A stretch of 64,000 nucleotides of DNA from Psococerastis gibbosa (taxonomy: Eukaryota > Arthropoda > Insecta > Psocodea > Psocidae): positions 16,827,464 through 16,891,463 of the forward strand of contig OZ020490.1 of assembly GCA_963971405.1 (NCBI GenBank), in the 5' to 3' direction. A program made the position numbers and the translations under genes. Shown one piece after another: positions 20,490 through 31,100 of this stretch (within the stretch, counting starts at the first letter, position 1; each line of letters begins with the position of its first letter). The notes below the pieces were generated by a model that searched no databases, was not told the DNA's origin, and saw only the letters and a list, made by a program, of their open reading frames with translations.

Positions 20490-23400
20490 CTGAAACAACG
20501 AAAGAGGCTCAATCGACTATCGGGTCTATAGTATATCAATCTGACTAGTATATATACCAATATACCAACTTGAAAGGCGCCCATTCCACCGACCGGCTAG
20601 GGCTATTTACAAAACGGTGACGTCGTAGCAGACATTCAAGACTTAGGTGGCGTTTCCACCGACCTCGCATTGCAGAATGCAAATGACATTGACGGAAATT
20701 ATAGAAGTTTTCTTTTTATAGAAATCTATTAAAATGTTGGTACTTAACATATCTCATGACGCCATTTTTTAATTTTAGTTTGTTTGTGATTTTACTGTAT
20801 GATCATTGATCAATTTTAACTATGGCATAGAGGAAAATAAACATTTTCAATTTTTTTCAATTCTGCAATGCGAGGTCGGTGGAAGCCCCGCCTAAGTCTT
20901 GAATGTCTGCTACCACGCCACTGTTCTTGTAAATAGCCCTAGCCGGTCGGTGGAATGGGCGCCAAAGCATTGTGCATCCAATACACTGCCATGGCGCGGT
21001 TTCCACCGACTTCTAAGTGCAAAATACACATACGGTGACCTGGTAGCAAATATCATTAATAAAGGGGGGGTTTCTACCGACCTCTCATTGCAGAATGCAA
21101 ATGACATTGACGGAAATTTTTGGTTTACTCTATGCCATAGTTAAAATTGATCAATGATCATACAGTAAAATCACAAACAAACAAACTATAATTAAAAAAT
21201 GGCGTCGTGGGATATGTTAAGTACAAACATTTTAATAGATTTCTATAAAAAGAAAAATTCAAATTTCCGTCAATGTCATGTGCAGTCTGCAATGAGAGGT
21301 CGTCGGAAACCCCGCCTAAGTCTTGAATGTCTGCTACCACGTCACCGTATGTGTATTTTGCACTTAGAGGTCGGTGGAAACCGCGCCTATGTTCAATGGC
21401 CTCATTGGCTGTGTGCAAGATAGATATTGCCAGTAACCTATCAAACTTGCTGGTCTGATGGGATTTGGTACTAAGGCGCCCATTCCACCGACCGGCTAGG
21501 GCTATTTACAAAAACAGTGGCGTGGTAGCAGACATTCAAGACTAAGGCGGGGTTTCCACCGACCTCGCATTGCAGAATCGACGGAAATGTTTATTTTCCT
21601 CAATGCCATAGTTAAAATTGATCAATGATCATACAGTAAAATCACAAACAAACTATAATTAAAAAATGGCGTCGTGGGATATGTTAAGTACAAACATTTT
21701 AATAGATTTCTATAAAAAGAAAAATTATAATTTCCGTCAATGTCATTTGCATTCTGCAATGTGAGGTCGGTGGAAACCCCGCCTAAATCTTGAATGTCTG
21801 CTACCACGTCACCGTTTTTGTAAATAGCCCTAGCCGGTCGGTGGAATGGGCGCCTTAGTTGAACCCATGCCCAAGCATCATACATGGTAGTATCTAAGAA
21901 TACAATGAGTCCCTCGCCTCCAACCCTAGACAATAATGGCCAACGGGCTACCTACTTTCTGGCCCTCACCTCGGGGGCCCCTTTATTTACTACCTATTTC
22001 AAATCTGATGTGACTACATCTTCCCTATCAAACTTCAGTTTTGGTAAACAAGCGGAGGGGGAAAGCCTTACAAGTGTAAAAATCAAATCCCATGAAATAT
22101 CAATCGTAGAGCTGTCTAGAATATCAGGACAAACAGAAGACATTTTTCTGATAATTTTTTTTTATCTTTTTTGTCACCTCTTTCTAACAAAGATTGACCA
22201 CACTTACTGAATTTGATTTGTACGAAAATCGATTGGTCTGGTAGTCCCGAAGAAGGGGGGTTCAAGAACTGTGCCCTGTGCCCAATTGGTGTGAGTGAAA
22301 GCCGCAGATCGAAATGTAGAGCATTTCTGCTAATTTAATGGATAGTTTTGACGGCTCTATGACGATATTTCCTGTGACACAATGTGGACCACTTCGGTTT
22401 TCTCTTAGCTCCCTAATCTTCATAAGGGGAAAAAATTGTCTTTAATTAATTTTTTAATTTTAAACATCTGGAGCCTTTAAGTAAATACTAAATGAAGAAG
22501 AACCAGTAGAATCCAGGCTGATGGGCCGTGGTCGAAATGAAAGTGAAGGGAAGTTCACTTTCATTTCGACCACGCCCCATCAGCCCGGATTCTACTGCTT
22601 CTTCATTCGACTCCGGCCGTGAAAGCCTTTGCAGTAACGAAATACAAAATGTCACCTATACATGTATGTAGTCATTTCGAGATGGCGTCACAACAAACGA
22701 CATTTTCTAGACGATACAAAGGATCTCCATTAACCTTAACCACACCAAATAAATGAAAAAAAAAAACATATTTTGTGCTTACCAAAAATAGTTCCTGGAG
22801 GAAACGCGTTTGGGTCACAGGAATAGAAATTGCACGAGATGGAGGTCCCGTCCCCGCTGCAAGTGCACAGGTCGCAGTTCCTTTTTATCCTCACATTTGG
22901 CTCACATTGTATTGTGACCGCCTCTGTGGAAATTTTACAAAGATAGCTGAAAATCTTGGGAGACACTTGGACACCCCACTAGACGTTTTTTGAACAGTCA
23001 AATTTCTCATAAAATTGGTAGGTATCGATCATACAGCCACAAATGAGTAGTAGAAGAAGTAATACCTACTTTGTTTCAAAATGTCGAGAAGCATCCTTCT
23101 GATTTATGACTCTATGATGGACATTTTATGAGAAAAATGAGTGTCCCACTTTTGAAACCAATAATTTCATGTTTTTAGCTCAGGATTCTGTTAATCGTAC
23201 TAAATATTAAAATACAAAATTAGTAGGTAGCTGGTTCAAGTGCAGTAAGCCTTTCAACGTGTATGGTAAGGTATGGTATGATAAGCGTCTCTGCTTGGGC
23301 ATTGCAGGTTAGCTTGGTCATCCACGGCTCAGTCAATAAACGACGCAGATGTGACCCAGTGTAAGCGGGAGGTTCTCGCCATAAGCCCAATACAGTGAAA

Positions 23401-24663
23401 ATCAAGCTATTAAGATGGCCACCAACTCGTAAAATCGTCGATTCCCGAATTTGTGACCCAAGGCCAAGTGCTCAGAACTTCTGCGCCTGCGATTCTGTTG
23501 TCAGCCCCGCCTGTTGAATAATTCATTACAACTTTTCCCTCTACGTTTGTCCGCTATCGTCTATACTATGCTGAGCTAAGGCGTGATCTGTATTACTTAA
23601 TTATTGTTGGTTCATTGCCAGCCTGCGTATGTTGACCTCTGGTTCATGAATCCGTATGGCAACTTCCAAAATAATGAGGAAACAATCAATACCAATAATA
23701 GTAGGTAATCTATAGATGCCCAATAAAAGTTTAAAGAAGTTTAAGGGGTTTAAGTTTAACTTGTCACGACTATTTTATGGGTACCTATCTATGTATGGTA
23801 TATAAATGGTCTTTTTTTAGTTTAAGTTACATTTTCTTTCTATGGTAAAACATTATGTAATATGTAATTTAAAATTATGGGTTAATGGTAAGAGTGAGCC
23901 GAAAGGCCCAAAATTCGCCCATATCGAAAATAAGGACAATTTTCTTTCTTTCTAAAATAGAATATAAAGCGCATGAGTTAAGGCGGCTATTCCACCGACG
24001 TCGTTTTTCATTGTGCATGTGCATGACGTGGTAGCACACATCATTAATAAGTCTCTACCATATTATAACTTAATTTATAATAGATAAGTCAAGTATCTAC
24101 ATTATAGCCTCCTTAAAATATGGCAGAGACTTATTAATGATGTCCGCTAGCCTACCACGTCATGCACATGCACAATGAAAAACGACGTCGGTGGAATAGC
24201 TGCCTAAGTAAGGCTGATAACGGTGGAACGTAGGTAGAAATAGAAATGTCAAAGGTGGTCAAAGGAAATGTGACTCAGTTTGTAACAGTTCCAACATAAA
24301 AAAAAAGAAAATAGCGACAAATGAACAATACAACAGAACTCCCGCACAGTTAGTTCTACACACTGGACCTTGCGTCTCAGGCAATCTTAATAGCTTTATT
24401 TTGATTATATTTAGCTTACTGCTAGAACCTCCAAGCTTAATCAGTACAACTTTTTGCCGCTTCATTGCATGCTCTGCGGATGTCCACTTACCTGTGGAAA
24501 CTCGTGGCTTGGAATTCTTATAAACTTATAAAGTATATACAATGTAATAAACCTCCTGCACGTTCTTTTCTGCCTATTGTTGCCTACCTGCGTTATAACT
24601 CAAGAGGGGTAACAGTGTGCAAGCAAGAAGTAGCAAGATTGCATGTCTGCCGTGGCGCTCCAT
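20374..24663 (-). CDS. Pacifastin-type serine protease inhibitor precursor, gene span (3 exons)
   Basis: Joining 24663-24588, 22923-22783 and 20489-20374 gives a 110-residue secreted precursor with phase-matched GT-AG introns. Residues 1-27 form a signal peptide (MERHGRHAILLLLACTLLPL, then ..NAEA). Domain 1 follows the pacifastin cysteine pattern C-x9-C-x2-C-x-C-x8-C-x4-C; domain 2 is canonical, CTPGGVFQATCNNCRCSTDG then ACTRKLC and stop. Members of this family inhibit trypsin- or chymotrypsin-like proteases in haemolymph, for example in control of prophenoloxidase activation. By alignment with locust inhibitors, domain 2 has Arg at P1 (CTRK), domain 1 Phe (CNFY); specificity is inferred. The first exon is preceded by TTGCAG, so a 5' UTR exon probably lies upstream; a candidate donor AAAAG/GTAAGG is at 25095. 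Introns contain several MITEs. Confidence 0.9.
20576..20963. mobile_element. Composite PIF/Harbinger-like MITE copy 2
   Basis: Full outer GGCGCCCATTCCACCGACCG arms and inner GGCG.. arms. Flanked by AAA on both sides (20573-20575 and 20964-20966), a 3-bp duplication. Lies in intron 2 of the inhibitor gene, 30 bp upstream of a second composite element. Confidence 0.88.
20993..21387. mobile_element. Composite MITE with a different outer arm
   Basis: The outer arms read GGCGCGGTTTCCACCGACTT and CTAAGTGCAAAATACACATACGG, unlike the usual CGGCTAGGGCTATTTAC. The inner module (CATTGCAGAATGCAAATGAC) is shared. Left flank CAT and right flank TAT agree only partly. It demonstrates that outer arms are exchangeable modules. 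Confidence 0.8.
21475..21854. mobile_element. Composite PIF/Harbinger-like MITE copy 3
   Basis: Same architecture as copy 2. Flanks are TAA (left) and TTA (right). Third composite element within 1.3 kb. Confidence 0.85.
22090..22400 (+). repeat. Interspersed repeat, inverted partner at 38200-38470
   Basis: AAAATCGATTGG, GTAGTCCCGA, TAATTTAAT and AGCATTTCTGCT blocks reappear in reverse complement near 38210-38400 together with ATCAGGACAAACAGAAG. It is a diverged transposable element of unknown class. Confidence 0.55.
22491..22608. repeat. Long hairpin, 118 bp
   Basis: The arms AATGAAGAAG..CAGTAGAATCC..GTGGTCGAAATG and their inverse pair over about 50 bp around a GGGAAG loop. A diverged single arm with GAAGCAGTAG.ATCCGGG..GTGGTCG occurs near 58350-58400. 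Probably a fold-back element; no duplication is seen. Confidence 0.75.
22783..22923 (-). CDS. Pacifastin-type inhibitor exon 2 (domain 1)
   Basis: Acceptor TCCACAG, donor GTAAGC. Encodes AVTIQCEPNVRIKRNCDLCT and the rest of domain 1 plus a 19-residue linker. The usual CN and CT pairs read CD and CN here. Completes a GAG codon with the G from exon 1. Confidence 0.9.
23375..23640 (+). repeat. Interspersed repeat R5
   Basis: Starts near CCCAGTGTAAGCGGGAGGTT, includes AAGCTATTAAGATGGCCA, TGCGATTCTGTTGTCAGCC and CTGTTGAATAATTCAT. Diverged copies at 6890-7080, 26615-26880 and 30645-30890. Confidence 0.65.
23982..24204. mobile_element. Fold-back MITE, GGCGG family
   Basis: Ends GGCGGCTATTCCACCGACGT and inverse, with the core GACGTGGTAGCACACATC and a central AT-rich module (TATTATAACTTAATTTATA). 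TAA lies directly on both sides (23979-23981 and 24205-24207). In intron 1 of the inhibitor gene. Confidence 0.88.
24588..24663 (-). CDS. Pacifastin-type inhibitor exon 1 (signal peptide)
   Basis: ATG at 24663-24661, donor GTAGGC after 24588, phase 1. Encodes a basic start (MERHGRH) followed by a leucine-rich core, a classical secretion signal. TTGCAG immediately before the ATG suggests an acceptor for a 5' UTR exon. Confidence 0.85.
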
Positions 24664-26614
24664 CTGCAATTTAACCAAAAACTGCTGTTAGGCATGGTGC
24701 TGAGTTTACGCAGATTTGCTGCGTAAATTCGGCCTTTGTGCACCGGCCTAATAACGATAGTGGTACAATGAAAAAAATTAGGCTATAGTAAATTCGATAC
24801 TTTTGTGGTCTCTTTCTTACCAAAATAAGGGAACTCTTAGCCCCATGGAAATACATCTTGTGAGGCTCTCTATGCACAATGCAATACAATCGTTAAGGTC
24901 CCTGACCAGCCAGAGCCGGATCGACCGTGCTAAAAACTTTGAAATTGCGAGTAATAACTACACTAGCCACCCGAAAGGGTGTTGTACAAACACTTACTCG
25001 TACACTCGAAAACTCTTTTCCTGACTTCAATAGTACAATCCTAATTCTTCAATTTTGTCGTTCCTACAAAACATAACACAATAAACATCCTTACCTTTTC
25101 GAAGCAGAACTAAAACTAACTGTCAGTGAACGAGTAAGCAGGCCCTCTATTTACAAAAAAAAAATCAGTCGTGTTTGCGAATCCATTATAGTCGATATGT
25201 TTGCATTGTTCAAGGTTGAAAGGCCCTTCAAAAGTTTGTTTGCAACTGCGAATGATGTCAGAGCCAGACATCAAATAGATAACTACAGTCATTACCATTT
25301 CTATAACTCTACACTTCTTTGTTAGGCTGTATTGGATGAGATACCTAATGATGCGCCTTTGTGTGCTTCTTTTCAACTCAGTTCTTGTTAGGTACCATAT
25401 TTATTAAATGATTTACGGGCTTGGGGCTTATTTAAAAGCTGTTGAATTATGCGACGTTCTTCAGCGAGAAATATTGAAGTCATAGCTTTTGACTTACTGT
25501 AGGCCCAACTTACTGTAAGCATAAAATGTAAGCATCGAGACCATCCAAATGTGTAGAGTATGGTCAGGCCTATCCAAGATGGCTACACAGATCTACCCCG
25601 GAATATAGCTGTAGGGAGTAGGGATGTATCGTACCTTACATTCGAAAGAAGAATGAAAGAAAATTGTCTTTATTTTGCATATGGACGAATTTTGGACATT
25701 TCGGAGTAGTTTGGACAATTTTATTGGGTTTCATTCACGGGCGTCCGAATTAGCCTGTCTCCCGATAAAGATACGAATTTTCATGAGGATATAGACCGTA
25801 GAAAAATTAGTCCCTGTACCTAGGTCGTAGATGGAGCCTAATAAGATCTAGTAGATTCACTTGGAATTTACTTCGAACCGCCCTAAAACTTTTACCCAAA
25901 TAAACAGACAAGAGTGCCAAAGATAATTCTTTATTCGTTTAAAGTAAAGTTGTCAAAGTAATTATGTCATGGCTTTGAAAGTCTCGGTAAAGAGCTGCAC
26001 GGCACCTCAATGCATTGGTAGATGGCGGTGCCGTCACGTATTCCTTGCTGATACTTTTCAAGCGATGGTGGGACCGGGCTCAAATAAAAGGAGGCTGCTA
26101 GTGAATTATGGCTACGCTACCATTACAAAATTATTGATTTATTGATTCGAGTTGGTTTAGCTCGTCAAGTGCGCTCGGAAAGCAAAATATTCAAATGTAT
26201 TGTCTACGACTCTACGGTGATTGGACCAATGGGAAATTGAGTACCAGCGTGTTTGCCACGAGTAAGGGTAATACTTTGCACTAGCAGGAAACTCTTAATT
26301 AATGTTTATTAGTAAAGTCAATTAAGATGCTTGAATCCCTAGGCCATTTGGCATTAGGTTAGAAAAATTATGAACACAGACGAATCTTCTTCCTGTAACA
26401 ATGAAAAGAAATATTTATTGGAAGCAAATCGAGTAACCATATTGTTCGAACGGCATCGGCAATTGAAGGAATCAAACCTAACCTAATAAATAAAAATAAT
26501 AAATAAAAATAAATAAAGTACTGCTTATTTGAATGCAGGATTATATGTATAATAGTGCCTATGAGTTAGTTACAATCAGGCTAGCTAGTGCATCCAATGA
26601 AGTAGTGAAAAGTT

Positions 26615-26880
26615 GTAACCCAGTGTAAGCGGGTGGTTTTCGCCAAATACTGTCAAAATTAAGCTATTAAGATGGCCAAGGACCAGGGAACTGCACCAGC
26701 GATTCTGTTGTTAGCCCTGCCCTGTTGAATTGTTCATATGATTTTCATTTGCCGTTATTTTATTTTTTAAATGTTAGAACCCCACAACATTATTTCCGCG
26801 ACGATTAGACAATGCCACATACGCTTCACCACTACTGGCCATACTTAGCACGTGGTAAGGCGCCTTCGATTATATTTTTT
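26615..26880 (+). repeat. Interspersed repeat R5
   Basis: CCCAGTGTAAGCGGGTGGTT, AAGCTATTAAGATGGCCAA and GCGATTCTGTTGTTAGCC match the 23375 copy in order. Confidence 0.65.
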
Positions 26881-27028
26881 ATTTTTTATTACCAATCATT
26901 AGGGGTACTTATGCCACTGAGGTAAAGTTGGAAAATCCCAGAAATCAAAATAAACGAGTAAATAAATCAACATAAACGACAATGGTTTGGAAACGTAAAG
27001 CGCATTAGAAAACTGTCTTTTGCACCGG

Positions 27029-27398
27029 CAGCCCGATCATGGCGATTTGGAATTATAATACCGGGGTTTATTTTTTAATGCCGCAGAAGTGAGGTGTCAC
27101 GTGACGGTGTAAAATTTTGCGGGGGAAATTCAAATGAATAAATTATTAGAATACAAGAGAATGGTTGCATTGTTTAATAATGGAAGGAAATACTAATAAA
27201 CATTCAAATGCACCGGTAGAATTTTGAAATATAATAAGAATTTTAATTAATGTGTATACAACTAAGGGAGAAAAAATTGAAAACTCACCAAAAATATTAA
27301 TTCATCAATTTGAATTTCCCGCGCATTTTGCACTCATTTGTTTAAAACAATGGAATAAACCCCAGTATTATTAATCCCAAATCGCCATGATCGGGCTG
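27029..27398. mobile_element. TIR MITE, CAGCCCGATCATGGCGATTT family
   Basis: Inverted ends CAGCCCGATCATGGCGATTT. The interior holds GTCACGTGACGGTG and AAATTCAAAT..AATTTGAATTTCCCGCG. Sister of 10815-11217 and of the fragment at 11380-11492. No duplication found. Confidence 0.8.
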
Positions 27399-27474
27399 CT
27401 GGCCGTAATTCTCCTTCCATGCTAATCACCTGGTAAATTTTCGTACAAAAAAAGGTTACATTTAAGAGGAAGCT

Positions 27475-27870
27475 TACCCTTGAGATTGGCCACCCTTGGA
27501 TCACCGCAAAATAGGTTCGTTTATATTTTCTTATTTGAGGTAATATATAGTAAGTTATAAAGATTTGGTTATAAAGATTGGTGGAGGACTATTTCATACA
27601 CCATGTTATAGGGGGTTTTTCATTTTTTTTTTTTTTTTTTTTTTACAATTTTTCCATGAATTTGATAATTCGGTAAATTTCTGTCACCTATCAGTTTCAT
27701 TGAACAACCCCTGCACCAAAACTAAAACATTCCTCCTACTACTTTGTACGAAATAGTCCTCTGCTAATTGAACAGACCAAATCGCTATACCTAAAGTATT
27801 ACATTAAATAAAAAATATAAACCAACATATTTTGGGATAATCCAGGGGTGGCCAATGTCCACAGCCCTCT
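27475..27870. mobile_element. Mariner-like MITE just downstream of CstF-77
   Basis: Inverted ends AGAGGAAGCTTACCC..TTGGCCACCC and the inverse of AGAGGGCTGTGGACATTGGC, with TA on both sides. Ends 48 bp from the CstF-77 stop codon, so it probably forms most of that gene's 3' UTR. A related element is at about 53200-53478. Confidence 0.75.
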
Positions 27871-27917
27871 TAATAAAAAAGTATATAAAAAGCAAACCAA
27901 CCTGCAATGGGGTTGTT

Positions 27918-28123
27918 TCACTTGATTTTCCTTTGCTGCCGCTGCCTGTAGATATCGTACCGCGGCGGCACCACGGCGTCATCATCATCGGAGTCATCGC
28001 CCGCCACTCCCTTCTTCCTCTTTCGACGCATGAAAGCCGGCAGTCCGTCGTCCAAAACCCAGTGCACGGACTTGGCGAGATCGAACAGTTTGACATCGTC
28101 TACATCTCCGGTTGGAGCTGGGG
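27918..28123 (-). CDS. Cstf3: CstF-77 terminal exon
   Basis: Acceptor TTAACAG, stop TGA at 27920-27918. Encodes a basic MRRKRKK stretch (possible nuclear signal), an acidic DDSDDDD run and [18 protein letters not shown], the conserved C-terminus. Confidence 0.93.
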
Positions 28124-31100
28124 CTGTTAAAATGTTTAAATTAAATTACATCCGAAACAGGAAATCATAAAAAAAAAAAAAAACGGGAGACGAACCAATG
28201 ATCTATTCCTTGCCGCAGCATCGTGCTTCCTCTGCCCTCTACACTATCTGTCCGATATAGGTACTCATTTTTTGACCGGTCGCCATACCAAGTTGGATCC
28301 TGCGGACCAGAGCAGGTTCAAAGCTGCAGATAACTTGGTCGTGTGCAAAGTGCCGGTAGGGAAACATGGTAGGACTTGTCCTGGTCACCTCCGAACTAAT
28401 CGTGTGACTTCACTGTGTTTCCCAAGTGGTTCGGAATCCACTGTAATCAGAAGGTCCACTGTCCTATGGGCTGGCGTAGGACAGTCAAGTCGGGGTCGCT
28501 CTATGGGCCCAAATATGAGGCTTAAGTCGTTATTAAACCGACGAACACTACTACTACTACTCATTTTTTGACTGCCTAATTAGAACGGCAAGATCCGTGT
28601 TATTCTAAAATGCTTGGAAAACCATATTAAAAATACCACTTACTGCAATAATCACGATTGACAAGCATTTACTTACGTCGAAACGGAGCTTCATAAAACC
28701 TTTTGCGCATTATAGAGCACATTTATTTAGTTTCGTTTTCAACTTATTGCGTGATTTTGAAAGGGCGGGAAAAACCAAACACAATGTTTACGCCTACGGT
28801 TTTGGTATTTTGACAATCCAGTCACAGACAATTTTGTCACCTATATCATCAACATTACTTAACTATACTTAGCTTATGGTTGGGGCGATCAATTCTATTT
28901 TATTATCGTTCTACTTACTTTTGTCCGGAAGTTCTATCCTTTCAAAAATGGAGATCAGGTAGTCCACGTGAACAAAAGGACCGGCAAACTTGTGTGGCGG
29001 CGGTATATTGGAACACAAAGTCTCGGCAACGGGAGGCAGCGGGAATACGCCTCCTGGTACAGGGTGATCCCATGAATGAGCGCCCACCTAAAACACCCAT
29101 AAAAACTCAATGGCTCTTTCTTAACCTGCATTAAAATGCTTCAAATATTCGCACTTCCCAGGTTTGAAGCTTTTAATAGAGCACCAATACGTTGGATATG
29201 AGCCTAATAAATAACATTACAGTGTTGGTGTACAGTAGTCTTTACAAAGAAACACGGCAGTGCTGTCCAGCCCTCATTACGGAGAAAACTAACAATCGTA
29301 GGGCGCGCCCTAAGGCCCCTTCTCACCACCCTTAGGAGTAAATAAATAATGACTTCTTGTTCTATTACTAAGCCTACCTGGCGGAGTTAGGGGTATAAAG
29401 CCCTCTCACAATCAACTGGGAAGGTGTGGGACACCCTGCTTTACGTGGCCAGAAAGTGTAGCAAGTGTGGGACTCGAACCAACAACCTTTCGGGGGAAAG
29501 TCGGAGAGTCCGTACAAGTACTCAACATGTTCTGAAGCAGTGAGTTTTCACACGCAAAGTCTATTGGTAGGTATGCATGCATCTGTTGATCTCCATGGTT
29601 ATCAACAGTTACTGAGCATAAAACCCATGCATACCTTTGGTTTGTATGGAACCATTTGCGATAAATCAGGCCGGTGCATTCTTTCCACGTTTTCCTCAAT
29701 TTCACGCAGAAAGGGCATGTTGCCTGTGGTTTGGAAGGAGCGCGAAGTTTGAGCAGCTACACTGTACCCGATGGATCTGCAAAAATCACATAAGTTCCAT
29801 ATAAAAAAATATTGTTACAAAGTGTTCCGATATTTTTGACAGCTCTACTATTAATATTTCACGAGGATTGATTATTACACTCATAAGTCTTTTCCCTATT
29901 TGATTTTCACTTAATGGACAACCGTACGGGAAAACCTTATAGATGCATAAATTCTGATTTCACAGGAAATGCTAAGGCGGAAATTCCACCAGCGAATTTA
30001 CTTCATTTGTGATTTGAGATTTTTTGTTTGTTTTGTAGATACTTATCTATTATAAATGAAGTTATAATATGGTAGAGACTTATTAATTATGTCTGCTACC
30101 ATATTATAACTTAATTTATAATAGATAAGTTAAGTATCTACATAACAGTCTCCATAAAACAAAACAAACAAAAAATCTCGAATCACAAATGAAGTAAATA
30201 CGCCGGTGGAATTGCCGCCTGAGAAACATTGCTTCCTTTTATCCTGATTTTTTGGACAACCCTGCGATTGATATTTCATAAGATGTGTTTTTCACGTTTA
30301 TAAGGCTTTTCACCGCTTATTGGCTCTTAATGATCATTTGTAGTACATAAATAATGATGAACTTACTTGAGTTCAGATACGGAGCACGGGTATAAATCCA
30401 AAAATCGGTATCGATCGACCAGTCTAGCAGTTTCACGGCCCTCAAACTCTTTGAGGTTCTGCAACACTTCGCAGCGCCGCTTCTCCACCTTTACAATGGA
30501 AGTTAAATCACCGATGTTTGACTCAAATTCGAGGAATCGATTCCAAATATCGACTGATTTTTCTGCGTCCAACGAGCCCGAAGATAACACTCTTTCAAAT
30601 AATACTCTAGTGTTATTATCGTCTGCAAGCAAAAGAAATAATGACCCTTAAAATAAAGCTATTAAGATGCGTGGCCATCTTAATCTTATTAGTCAAGTGC
30701 GGGGTGTGCCTGCGGTTCTGTTGTCAGCCTTACCTGTTGAATAATGTTCATTTATTTCTTATTTGCTGTCATTTTCTTTTTTTATGTTGCAACCCTACAA
30801 CTTGGTCACATTTACACGATGATTTAAAAAATGCCGCCTACGTTTCACCATAATTAGCTCATGGGTAGGCGCTATTTATTCCATTATATCTTTGTTTTTA
30901 CACAGCTAAATCCTTGAAAAGTAACGCATTTACATACCATTCAAATGGGAAAGATAATCAATGTAGCAGCGAACATAGTCTGGATTGTCACCAAATTTTT
31001 TCAATCCCAGCTCGAAGATCCTGAAAGCGATATTCTTGTCCTTACTGCAGTAGTACTCCATCAGTGCTGCAGCGACAAACACTTGATATTTGCAACGGTT

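Larger units (their letters stand above)
24664..27470. other. Intergenic stretch upstream of the inhibitor gene
   Basis: Likely contains the inhibitor promoter and a 5' UTR exon (candidate donor at 25095). R5 lies at about 26615-26880 and a TIR MITE at 27029-27398. An inverted (GAAAG)AATTGTCTTTATT tail is at 25655-25690. No other coding exon recognised. Confidence 0.45.

Noticed and set aside
25116-25376. 86-residue minus-strand ORF with two cysteines as a further pacifastin exon
   Set aside because: Cysteine spacing does not fit the family, and the signal peptide exon already joins domain 1 in phase.
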